Origin: JBNGOQ01 sp050589645
GTDB taxonomy: Bacteria > Bacteroidota > Bacteroidia > Flavobacteriales > Flavobacteriaceae
Length of the DNA stretch: 64,000 nucleotides
NCBI RefSeq assembly: GCF_050589645.1
Contig: NZ_JBNGOQ010000001.1
Coordinates: 806,001-870,000 of the forward strand
Direction of reading: 5' to 3'
Shown: in pieces, positions 1-8,543 of the stretch
Numbering within the stretch: the stretch's first letter is position 1
Layout of the letters: every line of letters starts with the position of its first letter
Translations under genes and position numbers: made by a program
Notes under the pieces: model-generated
What the model saw: the letters and a program-made list of their open reading frames with translations, nothing else
Database searches by the model: none
Told to the model about the DNA's origin: nothing

Positions 1-265
1 TACCTATTATTCGCTGAACGGGGACATTACGATTACCTATCAGAGGAACCTGTCGGCGGCCATTGCCTTTAAGAGTATGAACGGGGAATTGTTTACGGAT
101 TTCGATATTGCCAAGCAGTATGCCAGGACCAGCAAGACGGAATCCGCCAAAGGAGACAGGCCCAAATACAAGTTTGAATCAAGACCCATCGTGCAAATTG
201 GCAAGGGCGAGTTGGCACATGATTTTGAAACCCTGAACGGAAATGTAATTATTAAAAAAATATAA
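1..265 (+). CDS. DUF4097-type beta-strand repeat protein, C-terminal part (cut by window edge)
   Basis: Open from the left edge in frame 2 to a stop at 263-265; the start lies outside the window. The visible 87 residues contain repeated 'NGDI/NGEL/NGNV' turns typical of DUF4097-type beta-helix proteins of the Bacteroidota envelope and end in IIKKI. The next gene starts 11 bases downstream and ends with the same kind of repeat, so the two look like a tandem duplicate in one operon. The molecular function of the family is not known. The ATG at 77 is only an internal methionine. Confidence 0.75.
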   Translation, partial: TYYSLNGDITITYQRNLSAAIAFKSMNGELFTDFDIAKQYARTSKTESAKGDRPKYKFESRPIVQIGKGELAHDFETLNGNVIIKKI

Positions 266-276
266 AATACAGTGCC

Positions 277-1101
277 ATGAGAAATATCAAAATTTTAGTC
301 ACAAGTTTTTTAATGTTTTCCGTTTCACTGCTTACGGCACAGGAGACTGAACTAGACCTGTTCACCGTGCCTTTGAGCCAGCCGACCAAAACTGGAAAAC
401 TGATTGTAAATCAAATTTCGGGCTCTATTGAGGTCACAGGGTATAGTGGCAATGAAATCATAGTCAAGGCCTCTTTTGGCGAGCGGTACGCGCATGGGCA
501 TAAGAATAAGGGCAAGACTACCAAAAATGGATTGAAGCGCATTACTAATGCCTCATTGGACATACGGGCCGAAGAGAAAAACAATGTGGTACAGATTATC
601 AATGAACAACACAACAGGGAAACCAACCTGTCCATTAAGGTACCCGTTAATTTTTCACTGAAACTACGTACCATAAACAATGGGGATATTACCGTGCAAG
701 GGATAAACGGGGAAATGGAAATAAGCAATGTCAATGGAGACATCACCGTCTTGGATGCAGGTGGGTCGGCCGCGGCCGATACGACGAACGGGGATATAAA
801 AGTGGTTTTCAACAAGATAACCGCTGATGCCAATATGGCCTTTAGTAGTTTCAATGGTGATGTGGACGTGAGCTTTCCTACCACCTTAAAGGCCAATGTA
901 AAGGCCAAGTCCGATATGGGCGAGATCTACACCGATTTCGAAATGGCAGTGGAAAAGCAAAAACCCGTTGTAAATCGGGACACTTCCTCGAGTACCTATA
1001 AAGTTCAGATAGAGCAATGGGTAAATGGCACCATTAATGGCGGAGGGGCCGAAATGCTTTTTAAGACGTATAACGGAGATATTGTAATCCGGGCAAAATA
1101 G
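277..1101 (+). CDS. DUF4097 family beta-strand repeat protein, exported
   Basis: 274 residues. A signal peptide (about residues 1-21, ending LLTAQ) suggests export to the periplasm or cell surface. The rest is a run of short beta strands broken by NGDI turns (for example around 'NNGDITVQGINGEM' and 'TNGDIKV'), the pattern of DUF4097 or putative adhesin beta-helices. It follows the truncated homologue after 11 bases, and a strong terminator lies 18 bases beyond the stop. In relatives such genes often sit with sigma/anti-sigma or HEAT-repeat genes; those would be outside this window. A scaffold or surface role is inference. Confidence 0.8.
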   Translation: MRNIKILVTSFLMFSVSLLTAQETELDLFTVPLSQPTKTGKLIVNQISGSIEVTGYSGNEIIVKASFGERYAHGHKNKGKTTKNGLKRITNASLDIRAEEKNNVVQIINEQHNRETNLSIKVPVNFSLKLRTINNGDITVQGINGEMEISNVNGDITVLDAGGSAAADTTNGDIKVVFNKITADANMAFSSFNGDVDVSFPTTLKANVKAKSDMGEIYTDFEMAVEKQKPVVNRDTSSSTYKVQIEQWVNGTINGGGAEMLFKTYNGDIVIRAK

Positions 1102-1118
1102 GGGATAGGTTATAATAT

Positions 1119-1160
1119 AAGGACCGCCATTCCAAACGGAATGGCGGTCCTTATTTTTTT
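1119..1160. terminator. Bidirectional intrinsic terminator between DUF4097 gene and tsf
   Basis: Perfect 15-bp stem (1119-1133 with 1138-1152) around the loop AAAC, followed on the plus strand by a T-rich run (1151-1160). It lies between two convergent genes and can serve both. Confidence 0.9.
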
Positions 1161-1175
1161 CGCGCTATAGGTATC

Positions 1176-2000
1176 TTAACCCAGGGCCACTCTTTCAAAA
1201 CCGGTCACCTCCAAATTGGCGGCTACGGATTTTACATATTGGGCAACACTTTGCTTGCTATCTTTTATAAAGGCCTGGTTTACCAAGGTATTGTCCTTAA
1301 AGAAACGCTTCAATTTTCCTTTGGCAATATTGTCCAACATGGCCTCAGGTTTACCCTCTTGGCGTAATTGATCCTTGGCAATTTCAATTTCCTTATCGAT
1401 AATAGACTGGTCCACTCCGGCCTCATTCAAGGCGACAGGGTTCATGGCGGCGGCCTGCATGGCCACATCCTTGGCGGCTACATCAGAGCCATCAACTGCA
1501 GCGGAAAGTCCTACCAATGTGGCAATTTTGTTTCCTGCATGAATATAGGAACCAACATAAGGGGCATTGAGCCTGCTAAAACCACCGATCTCTATTTTCT
1601 CACCGATAACACCAATTTGTTCGGTAAGCTTGTCCTGAACGGAAAGTCCGTTGTAATCAGCAGCAAGAAAATCCTCCTTGCTATCATAACCCAAGGCCAG
1701 TTCTGCCAATTCGTTGGCCAGGTTGACGAAACTATCATTTTTGGCGACAAAATCGGTCTCACAGTTTAGCGAAATGATTACCCCACTGGTGTTTTCAGCG
1801 TTTACCTTGGCGATAGCGGCACCCTCTGAAGAATCCCTGTCAGCTCTTTTGGCGGCCACTTTTTGGCCCTGCTTGCGAAGAATCTCGATTGCTTTTTCAA
1901 AATCTCCCTCGGCTTCAACAAGAGCCTTCTTGCAGTCCATCATACCTGCACCTGTGGTCTTTCTAAGTTTATTTACTTCTGCGGCGGTAATTTTTACCAT
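1176..2000 (-). CDS. tsf: Translation elongation factor Ts
   Basis: 274 residues, the usual length in Bacteroidota. EF-Ts exchanges GDP for GTP on EF-Tu in the cytoplasm. The N-terminal UBA-like domain (about 1-45) is followed by the family signature TDFVAKN at residues 82-88, which contacts EF-Tu, and by the core and C-terminal subdomains. It lies 103 bases downstream of rpsB on the same strand, the common rpsB-tsf pairing, and shares a terminator with the convergent DUF4097 gene. Confidence 0.97.
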   Translation of the reverse strand: MVKITAAEVNKLRKTTGAGMMDCKKALVEAEGDFEKAIEILRKQGQKVAAKRADRDSSEGAAIAKVNAENTSGVIISLNCETDFVAKNDSFVNLANELAELALGYDSKEDFLAADYNGLSVQDKLTEQIGVIGEKIEIGGFSRLNAPYVGSYIHAGNKIATLVGLSAAVDGSDVAAKDVAMQAAAMNPVALNEAGVDQSIIDKEIEIAKDQLRQEGKPEAMLDNIAKGKLKRFFKDNTLVNQAFIKDSKQSVAQYVKSVAANLEVTGFERVALG

Positions 2001-2103
2001 TTTATTTGAGTTTTAATATCGGCCTTGCTCAGGAGACAATGATCATGTTCCTTCGCTAGGGCAATGTTAAATTAATATTCAATTTATTATCTGCCAATCG
2101 GTG

Positions 2104-3255
2104 TTATTCCACACCACCTTTGACACTCTCTTGCCATTCCTTAAGCTCGTCCCATTTTCCATCGGAGGCCAATTTGGCCTGTTTTGCCCATGAAGACGGG
2201 TTTTTGGATGCATATCTTGGCCCGGCCTCGGTAAGGACCGTTTTTAACTCTTCTTCCGACTTGCCAGCCAAATCAGCGTAGGTTGCTATTCCCGAGTTCT
2301 GAAAAATTTCGGATATTTTGGGACCAATGCCCTCGATCTTGGTAAGATCGTCCGCTTCTGTTGCCTTGGCAGTCTCTTTTACAGCAGGGGCCTTTTCAAC
2401 GGCTGGGGTTTCTTCTACAGCCGGAGCTTCCTCCACCACGGGAGCCTCCTCTACAACAGCGGCTTTCTCTACCGCGGGTTCTGCAGCCTTCTCCGGAGCA
2501 GCTGGGGTTTCGGCAGCGGCTTTTGGCGCTTTGTCAGCTGCCTCTTCCTTACCGTCCTTGTCCGATTTGCGTTCTGCCAATCCCTCGGCCACTGCACTGG
2601 TCACTTGGGCCATGATCACTTCAATGGATTTGGAGGCATCGTCGTTGGAGGGAATAACAAAATCAACGGCCCTTGGGTCAGAATTGGTATCCACCATGGC
2701 AAAAATTGGGATATTCAACTTTTGGGCTTCCCTAACAGCGATGTGTTCGCGCATGGTATCTACTACAAATAAGGCACCGGGTAAACGGGTCATTTCGGAA
2801 ATGGAACCCAAGTTTTTCTCCAATTTTGCACGCAAACGATCTACCTGCAAACGTTCCTTTTTGGAAAGGGTATTAAAGGTCCCGTCCTTTTTCATTCTAT
2901 CAATGGATGCCATTTTCTTCACAGCTTTCCTGATAGTAACGAAATTGGTGAGCATACCGCCGGGCCATCTTTCCGTGATATAGGGCATGTTTACGTTGGC
3001 CACTTTATCGGCTACGATGTCCTTAGCTTGTTTTTTGGTCGCTACGAAAAGGATTTTTCTTCCCGAGGCAGCAATTTTTTTGAGGGCCTCATTGGCCTCC
3101 TCCAATTTTGCAACCGTCTTGTACAAGTTGATAACGTGGATCCCGTTGCGCTCCATGTAGATATAGGGAGCCATGTTGGGATTCCATTTTCTGGTGAGGT
3201 GGCCAAAGTGTACGCCTGCCTCCAATAATTCTTTTACTTCAATTTTGTTTGCCAT
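2104..3255 (-). CDS. rpsB: 30S ribosomal protein S2 with C-terminal helix-hairpin-helix extension
   Basis: 383 residues against about 240-260 for ordinary S2. Residues 1 to about 225 are a complete S2 core (WPGGMLTNF near 97; VDTMREHIAVREA; FAMVDTNSDP). Then comes a low-complexity Ala/Pro/Glu/Val linker (about 228-300) with hexapeptide-like EEAPxV repeats, then a compact domain at 302-383 starting DDLTKIEGIGP, an HhH fold with the GIGP turn, ending in a Trp-rich segment. The same kind of domain sits on the ActC-like protein at 33.9 kb. S2 assembles late on the 30S head-body junction; the role of the tail is unknown. Cotranscription with rplM-rpsI upstream is possible but a 266-bp gap intervenes. 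Confidence 0.95.
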   Translation of the reverse strand: MANKIEVKELLEAGVHFGHLTRKWNPNMAPYIYMERNGIHVINLYKTVAKLEEANEALKKIAASGRKILFVATKKQAKDIVADKVANVNMPYITERWPGGMLTNFVTIRKAVKKMASIDRMKKDGTFNTLSKKERLQVDRLRAKLEKNLGSISEMTRLPGALFVVDTMREHIAVREAQKLNIPIFAMVDTNSDPRAVDFVIPSNDDASKSIEVIMAQVTSAVAEGLAERKSDKDGKEEAADKAPKAAAETPAAPEKAAEPAVEKAAVVEEAPVVEEAPAVEETPAVEKAPAVKETAKATEADDLTKIEGIGPKISEIFQNSGIATYADLAGKSEEELKTVLTEAGPRYASKNPSSWAKQAKLASDGKWDELKEWQESVKGGVE

Positions 3256-3521
3256 TTTTACTTTAGTTTACGTTCTGTTGAATTAGCAATAACGAAGTGG
3301 CCGCAATGGTACGGGCCTCCGTTATTTAGATGCTAAACTAATGTATCCCGGACCTGTACTGCAATGCGAAAAGCATTCCGATTTTCCGTCCTGGATTTTA
3401 ATTTACCCTATGACAAGGGTATTTCAATGAACTTGTTAATTTCCGAATTCGTTTCGGACTTTTGTTTATTGTTAAATATAGGGGTGGCATCTTTTCAAAA
3501 GATACCAAGACCGGTTCGCCA

Positions 3522-3908
3522 TTAACGCTTGGAGAACTGGAATTTCTTACGTGCTTTCTTCTGACCGAATTTCTTACGTTCTACCATTCTTGGGTCTCTG
3601 GTCAACAAGCCTTCGGGCTTAAGGACGCCACGGTGTTCGGGATCGATCTCGCACATGGCCCTGGACAAAGCCAAACGCACGGCTTCTGCCTGTCCGGTGA
3701 TGCCACCGCCATAGACATTTACCTTTACATCATAGTTGCCTTCGTTCTCGGTAAGGGCAAAAGGTTGCTTTACTTTGTACTGCAGCGTGGCCGTGGTGAA
3801 ATAATCATTAAGGTCTTTTTTATTTATCGTAATGTTTCCTTTTCCCTCGGAAACATAAACCCGGGCAACAGCTGTTTTTCTTCTACCAATTTTATGAATT
3901 ACGTCCAT
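3522..3908 (-). CDS. rpsI: 30S ribosomal protein S9
   Basis: 128 residues, full length. S9 binds the 3' major domain of 16S rRNA, and its C-terminal tail reaches the P-site tRNA. The sequence shows the family motifs GRRKTAVARV near the N-terminus, NVYGGGITGQAEAVRLALSRA in the middle and the basic end KKARKKFQFSKR. The start codon overlaps the rplM stop by one base (TAATG), so the two are translationally coupled in one operon. Confidence 0.97.
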   Translation of the reverse strand: MDVIHKIGRRKTAVARVYVSEGKGNITINKKDLNDYFTTATLQYKVKQPFALTENEGNYDVKVNVYGGGITGQAEAVRLALSRAMCEIDPEHRGVLKPEGLLTRDPRMVERKKFGQKKARKKFQFSKR

Positions 3909-4363
3909 TACTTAAGATCATTTAAGTTAATTGCGGTTGGTTTTTGTGCCTCCTGGTTGTGCTCAGCACCTACATATACTTTTAGGTTTCTGAAGAGATC
4001 AGCTCCCAACCTGTTTTTGGGCAACATTCCTTTTACAGCCCTTTCCACGATAGCGCCTGGGTTCTTATCAAATAATTCCTTGGCAGTCTGTGATCTTTGA
4101 CCTCCCGGGTAACCGGTGTAGCGGGTGTATGTTTTAGACTCCCATTTGTTTCCGGATAAGTTGATTTTCTCTGCGTTGATAACGATGACATTATCCCCAC
4201 AATCCACATGGGGAGTGAAATTTGGTTTGTGCTTTCCTCTCAGTAACTTGGCTACTTTAGAAGCAAGACGACCCAATGTTTCCCCTTCAGCATCAACTAA
4301 CAACCACTGCTTGTCAACGGTGGCCTTATTGGCCGAAATAGTCTTGTAGCTTAATGTGTCCAC
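3908..4363 (-). CDS. rplM: 50S ribosomal protein L13
   Basis: L13 is an early-assembly 50S protein. From the GTG at 4363-4361 the protein is 151 residues and begins (M)DTLSYKTISANKATV, the usual flavobacterial N-terminus. An in-frame TTG at 4393 would add ten residues (KCLINKNIS..) not expected in the family, so the GTG start is preferred. Motifs: VDAEGETLGRLASKVAKLLRGKHKP, HVDCGDNVIVINAEKI, YTGYPGG and the C-terminal KNRLGADLFRNLKVYVGAEHNQEAQ. A good promoter lies at 4411-4441. The stop overlaps the rpsI start by one base. Confidence 0.95.
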   Translation of the reverse strand: MDTLSYKTISANKATVDKQWLLVDAEGETLGRLASKVAKLLRGKHKPNFTPHVDCGDNVIVINAEKINLSGNKWESKTYTRYTGYPGGQRSQTAKELFDKNPGAIVERAVKGMLPKNRLGADLFRNLKVYVGAEHNQEAQKPTAINLNDLK

Positions 4364-4410
4364 ACTAATATTTTTATTGATTAAACACTTCAATCCCTAT
4401 AAACGGGGTG

Positions 4411-4441
4411 CAAATGTACAACTATTAACTTGAATTACAAA
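4411..4441 (-). promoter_or_regulatory. Promoter of the rplM-rpsI operon
   Basis: Read on the minus strand: TTTG at 4441-4438 (-33 element), a 19-base spacer, then TACATTTG at 4418-4411, a perfect match to the Bacteroidota -7 consensus TAnnTTTG. The predicted transcript starts near 4404, giving a leader of about 40 bases to the GTG start. Confidence 0.75.
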
Positions 4442-4586
4442 TCCTTATTTCCGAATATTTTTTGATTTTTACGAGCGGCCAAAAAGGCACCTTCCTGTAA
4501 TGTTAAAAAAAAACTAAAATTGGTTAAAAAGTGTAACTGATATTGGGATGCCGAGTCTTTAAGTCACATCAATTCAAAGCAACATC

Positions 4587-7265
4587 ATGAGAACCAACCT
4601 TCTAGCCATTTGCGCATTTTTGATATCCCAAATGGCATTGATGGCCCAGACCGAAACAGCAGAGACCACAGCTGTGGAGGCATCCGATGTTGTGCCTAAA
4701 CGGACGTACATGACCAAGTCCCTGCAAGCTCAGGAACCTCCAAGCGTGGATGGCTTTTTGAACGATACTGCATGGAACATTGTGGAATGGACAGGGGATT
4801 ACGTGGAAAACCAGCCAGATGAGAATACCCCGCCCACTTATCAGACCAAATTTAAGATTGTCTATGACAGTAAGTACCTCTATATAGGTGTACGCTGCTA
4901 CGACGCGGAGCCTGGGGAAATCGTGAAACGCCTGTCCCGGCGTGACGGTTTTGAGGGCGATTGGATAGAGTTCAACATAGACAGCTATCACGATAAGCGT
5001 ACGGCCTTTTCCTTCACGGTAACGGCGGCAGGTGTAAAAGGGGATGAATTTATCTCCAATAATGGCAACAATTGGGATGGCAGTTGGAACCCTATTTGGT
5101 ATACAAAGACCAATGTGGACGAAGAGGGATGGACAGCCGAACTGAAAATTCCCTTAAGCCAGCTGAAATTTGGCAACAACAAGGAACAAGTATGGGGACT
5201 ACAGTCTACACGTCGTTTTTTCAGGGCCGAGGAGCGATCCCTGTGGCAAAGGAAACCTTTGGATACCCCAGGCTGGGTGAGCGAATTTGGTGAATTGCAT
5301 GGATTGGTAAACCTGGAACCGCAAAAACAATTGGAAATACAACCCTATACGGTCACCAATGTGGAAACCTTTGAAGCGGAAGAAGGTAATCCATTTCAGG
5401 ATGGGAGCGATAACGATCTTACCGTGGGGCTCGATGCCAAAATAGGGATCACGAACGACCTTACGGTAGACCTTACTATTAATCCAGATTTTGGACAGGT
5501 AGAGGCAGACCCATCGGCCATAGCCTTGGATGGGTTTCAGATTTTCTTTAGGGAGCAACGCCCTTTCTTTGTAGAGAACAAAAATATCTTTGATTATAGG
5601 GTATCCCAGTCCCAGGCCGGGAATACCTTTGGGTTCGACAATGTATTCTACTCCAGGCGTATCGGTCGCAGTCCGCAGGGATCTCCGGATACCGAGGACG
5701 ATGAATTTGTGGACCAACCTGATAATACCCAGATTTTGGGCGCGGCCAAGTTCAGTGGAAAAACCGATGACGGCTGGTCCATTGGTGTCCTGGAAAGTTT
5801 AACCGCCAAGAAGTACGCCACCATAGATAGCAATGGGGAACGCAGAAGGGAAGTGGTAGAACCACTCACGAATTACGGTGTGGCACGCATACAGAAGGAT
5901 TTTAATGAAAACAACACCTTCGTAGGGGGAATCTTTACGGCCACTAATAGGGCCAACCTGACCCCCGAACTTGATTTTTTACACACTTCGGCCTATAGTG
6001 GAGGGTTCGATTTTAAACACCAATGGAACGATCGGGACTGGTACATCGGGGGCGATATTGTCTGGAGCCACGTGAAGGGGAGCGCCGATGCCATTCAGGA
6101 GACCCAGGAATCCATTACGCATCTGTTCCAAAGGGCAGGGGCCAGCCATGTAGCACTGGATTCCACCAGAACATCCCTAACAGGGACGGGCGGCAACGTG
6201 CAAATCGGAAAGGTAGGCAACGGACATTGGATGTTCGAAACAGGAGGCACTTGGCGGTCACCGGAGCTGGAATTGAACGATATTGGATTTCAAAGGCAGG
6301 CAGACGATGTGCGCCACTATACCTGGGTGGGCTACCGTACCCTAAAGCCAGATAGCACTTTTAGAAGGGTGGGAATCAACTACAATCACTGGAGCGTTTG
6401 GGATTTTGCCGGAAACCATAATAGCCTGCGGTTCAATACCAATAGCTGGCAGAACTGGAGCAACAATTGGTTTTCTAACTTTGGCTTTAACTACGAGCCC
6501 ATTCAATATTCCAATTTTGCCCTCCGGGGCGGACCCCGTTTAAGGCAATCACAGGAAATAGGCTTTTGGAACAGTATCAACACGGATAACCGGAAAAAAT
6601 TACGGTTCAGTGTTTTTCACAATGGGCGAAAAGGGGTGGACAACTCCTACCAATCATACAATATCGAATTTGGATTTACCTATCAGCCCTTTGATGCGCT
6701 GCGGATATCGGCATTTCCTGAATACGGTATAAACAACGATAAACTACAGTTTATAGACAACTTGGATATCAATGGTGATCCCCGATACCTCAACGGGGAA
6801 ATAGAACAACGTACCTTGAGCATGTCCTTCCGTCTAAACTATACCATTAATCCCAACCTCACCATTCAATACTGGGGGCAGCCCTTTATCTCCAGGGGCA
6901 GGTATTCCAATTTTAAACATGTGTCCAATGCCATGGCCTCAAATTTTGATGATCGCTTTACCCTGTACACGGACAATCAGGTCGCTTTGATAGATGATGT
7001 CTATGAGATAGATGAGGATCTTGACGGGACTACCGACCTAAGTTTTGACAATCCGGATTTCTCTTTTGTGCAGTTCCGGTCCAATTTGGTACTGCGATGG
7101 GAGTATATCCCCGGATCGGAGATTTTTTTGGTATGGTCGCAGGATATTTCGCAAGATGGGAATCCACAGGCCGGCCTTTTTGAAAGTCTCGAGGACAACA
7201 TCCTGGGGGGCGAAAAACCACAGAACATCTTCCTGTTAAAGGCAACCTACCGCTTTGTCTTCTAA
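4587..7265 (+). CDS. DUF5916 protein with CBM9-like N-terminal domain, outer membrane
   Basis: 892 residues. A signal peptide (about 1-20, ending LMAQ) is followed by a carbohydrate-binding family 9-like/DOMON beta-sandwich (about 45-230; 'PSVDGFLNDTAWNIVEW', 'YDSKYLYIGVRCYD', 'GWTAELKIPLSQL'). The rest (about 250-892) is DUF5916, rich in alternating aromatic and polar strands and ending in a C-terminal Phe (YRFVF), as in outer-membrane beta-barrels. Such proteins are common in flavobacteria and are thought to sit in the outer membrane; the substrate is unknown. It stands alone, with no polysaccharide-degradation enzymes next to it. Confidence 0.85.
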   Translation: MRTNLLAICAFLISQMALMAQTETAETTAVEASDVVPKRTYMTKSLQAQEPPSVDGFLNDTAWNIVEWTGDYVENQPDENTPPTYQTKFKIVYDSKYLYIGVRCYDAEPGEIVKRLSRRDGFEGDWIEFNIDSYHDKRTAFSFTVTAAGVKGDEFISNNGNNWDGSWNPIWYTKTNVDEEGWTAELKIPLSQLKFGNNKEQVWGLQSTRRFFRAEERSLWQRKPLDTPGWVSEFGELHGLVNLEPQKQLEIQPYTVTNVETFEAEEGNPFQDGSDNDLTVGLDAKIGITNDLTVDLTINPDFGQVEADPSAIALDGFQIFFREQRPFFVENKNIFDYRVSQSQAGNTFGFDNVFYSRRIGRSPQGSPDTEDDEFVDQPDNTQILGAAKFSGKTDDGWSIGVLESLTAKKYATIDSNGERRREVVEPLTNYGVARIQKDFNENNTFVGGIFTATNRANLTPELDFLHTSAYSGGFDFKHQWNDRDWYIGGDIVWSHVKGSADAIQETQESITHLFQRAGASHVALDSTRTSLTGTGGNVQIGKVGNGHWMFETGGTWRSPELELNDIGFQRQADDVRHYTWVGYRTLKPDSTFRRVGINYNHWSVWDFAGNHNSLRFNTNSWQNWSNNWFSNFGFNYEPIQYSNFALRGGPRLRQSQEIGFWNSINTDNRKKLRFSVFHNGRKGVDNSYQSYNIEFGFTYQPFDALRISAFPEYGINNDKLQFIDNLDINGDPRYLNGEIEQRTLSMSFRLNYTINPNLTIQYWGQPFISRGRYSNFKHVSNAMASNFDDRFTLYTDNQVALIDDVYEIDEDLDGTTDLSFDNPDFSFVQFRSNLVLRWEYIPGSEIFLVWSQDISQDGNPQAGLFESLEDNILGGEKPQNIFLLKATYRFVF

Positions 7266-7274
7266 AGAAATAGC

Positions 7275-7304
7275 TTTGTAAAAGGTAATATATCCGTATT
7301 TTTG
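7275..7304 (+). promoter_or_regulatory. Promoter of the lipocalin-like lipoprotein gene
   Basis: TTTG at 7275-7278, an 18-base spacer, then TATTTTTG at 7297-7304, matching the Bacteroidota -33/-7 consensus at both boxes. It lies 38 bases before the ATG at 7342. Confidence 0.7.
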
Positions 7305-7341
7305 GCGTTTGGATTAGATTAACTATAACTTCTAAAGTAAG

Positions 7342-7854
7342 ATGAAACACAAGCTAATACTGCTTTTTTTGGCAGCAGCCCTCACCTTTTCTTGTTCTTC
7401 GGACAGCGAAGACGACAACGGGAACGAGACACCCACCGAAGATGCCCTTGTAGGGACATGGGATCTCACGACAATTGAAATTGATGATTCAGTAACCAAT
7501 GACGACCTGGAATTTGCCAAGGGTATCGTAGAAGCTTTGGTGGCCCAGGATTGTGATTTGTTGACGCTTACCTTTGCGGCCGATGGTACCCTTACCATTG
7601 TTGAGCGCGACTTTAGCGGGGTGAGTATAGATGTAAACAGTGGCGGTGATGGCCTGTCCATTGCTTGTCCGGAAACCCAGGAGACCGATACGGTAAACTG
7701 GAGCCTTGACGGAGATCAACTGACGATTACCTTTGAGGACCAGACCCAGGAGACCGTGACCATTCAATTAAGCGGCAATACGCTGACCGTTGGGGCCGAG
7801 TTCGTGGATGAAGATAACCTTGCCGGTGCCGAAGCGGTTTTTGAGAAACGATAA
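7342..7854 (+). CDS. Lipocalin-like lipoprotein
   Basis: 170 residues. The N-terminus is a lipoprotein signal with the lipobox LTFSC (Cys at about residue 19), followed by a Ser/Asp/Glu-rich spacer (SSDSEDDNGNE) that resembles the surface-export signal of Bacteroidota lipoproteins. The body (ALVGTWDLTTIEID...LTFAADGTLTI...WSLDGDQLTITFE) is the small beta-barrel of the lipocalin-like family, in which a GTW start and alternating strands are typical. Ligand unknown. It has its own promoter and a strong terminator, so it is probably monocistronic. Confidence 0.8.
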   Translation: MKHKLILLFLAAALTFSCSSDSEDDNGNETPTEDALVGTWDLTTIEIDDSVTNDDLEFAKGIVEALVAQDCDLLTLTFAADGTLTIVERDFSGVSIDVNSGGDGLSIACPETQETDTVNWSLDGDQLTITFEDQTQETVTIQLSGNTLTVGAEFVDEDNLAGAEAVFEKR

Positions 7855-7871
7855 AAAAAGTGATTGATACT

Positions 7872-7903
7872 AAAAGCCCTTTGTCTGCACAAAGGGCTTT
7901 TTT
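7872..7903. terminator. Bidirectional intrinsic terminator
   Basis: A 12-bp stem (AAAAGCCCTTTG paired with CAAAGGGCTTTT) around a short TCTG loop, A-rich on one side and T-rich on the other. It lies between the convergent lipoprotein gene and the sorting-domain gene and can stop both. Confidence 0.9.
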
Positions 7904-8261
7904 ATTTCTTGTAAAATTTGGTTTGTACCCGTTCGCCCTCTGAAACTATGGAAACAACATAGATGCCTGGATTCAATGAAGCGATAGGGATGCTCAACGA
8001 ATTGTCCCTGATTTCCCAACGATGCTCCAACGCAAGGTTTCCGTACATATCCGAAATAGTAATATGGGCCTTTTGACTGTTGATCAGGCCAAGAATATTG
8101 ACCACATTGGTTGCCGGGTTAGGGAACACCTTTACCGCGGTTTCCCTTTCTCTGGGGCTTTGTGCTTGCTGTGCCTGAGCGCAGAAGGCCAAGGCCAGGA
8201 ACAGCACCGAAAAAGCAAGTATTTTTTTTAGTGTACAATTGGGTTTGGACAATTGGTACAT
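7902..8261 (-). CDS. Very small type IX secretion (type A) sorting-domain protein
   Basis: 119 residues. A basic N-terminus and hydrophobic signal peptide (about 11-31, ending CAQAQ) lead after a few residues (QAQSPRERE) straight into a type A sorting domain: VKVFPNPATNVVNI, then ITISDMYGNL and the final LNPGIYVVSIVSEGERVQTKFYKK. In the family this C-terminal domain directs cargo through the type IX system and is removed at the surface. Here almost nothing lies between signal and sorting domain, so the mature product would be a short peptide or the domain itself. A remnant of a larger cargo gene is possible, but the frame is intact. Confidence 0.85.
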   Translation of the reverse strand: MYQLSKPNCTLKKILAFSVLFLALAFCAQAQQAQSPRERETAVKVFPNPATNVVNILGLINSQKAHITISDMYGNLALEHRWEIRDNSLSIPIASLNPGIYVVSIVSEGERVQTKFYKK

Positions 8262-8543
8262 GGTAAAGAATTTGAGTTAGTACGTGGCAACGCTATTTGG
8301 AATCTTATCGCCGCGGTTTATATACGCAACGCTTTTTCTTTTTAATTGTTGTACGTGTTCGGTATGTTAACCTTTTTTTAGGATAGCCTGTCATTTGATC
8401 CATATCCAAGACTGCAACTTAGGTGTCGCAAAAGCATGCAAGCTTCCGAAATCAAAGCATTCCAGGCTAATGTTTAACATGAGAGCGAAGCATCTTCTGT
8501 TGATAATTGAGTATATTTAACGGATATCCAAACCACCTGATCC

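Noticed and set aside
3304..3311. TACCATTG on the minus strand as the rpsB promoter -7 box
   Set aside because: It departs from TAnnTTTG by one base in the most conserved part and has no -33 partner; left out of the annotation.
3486..3506. Inverted repeat downstream of rpsI as a terminator
   Set aside because: The stem is A/T-rich with a one-base loop and no T-run on the minus strand; it would not terminate well.
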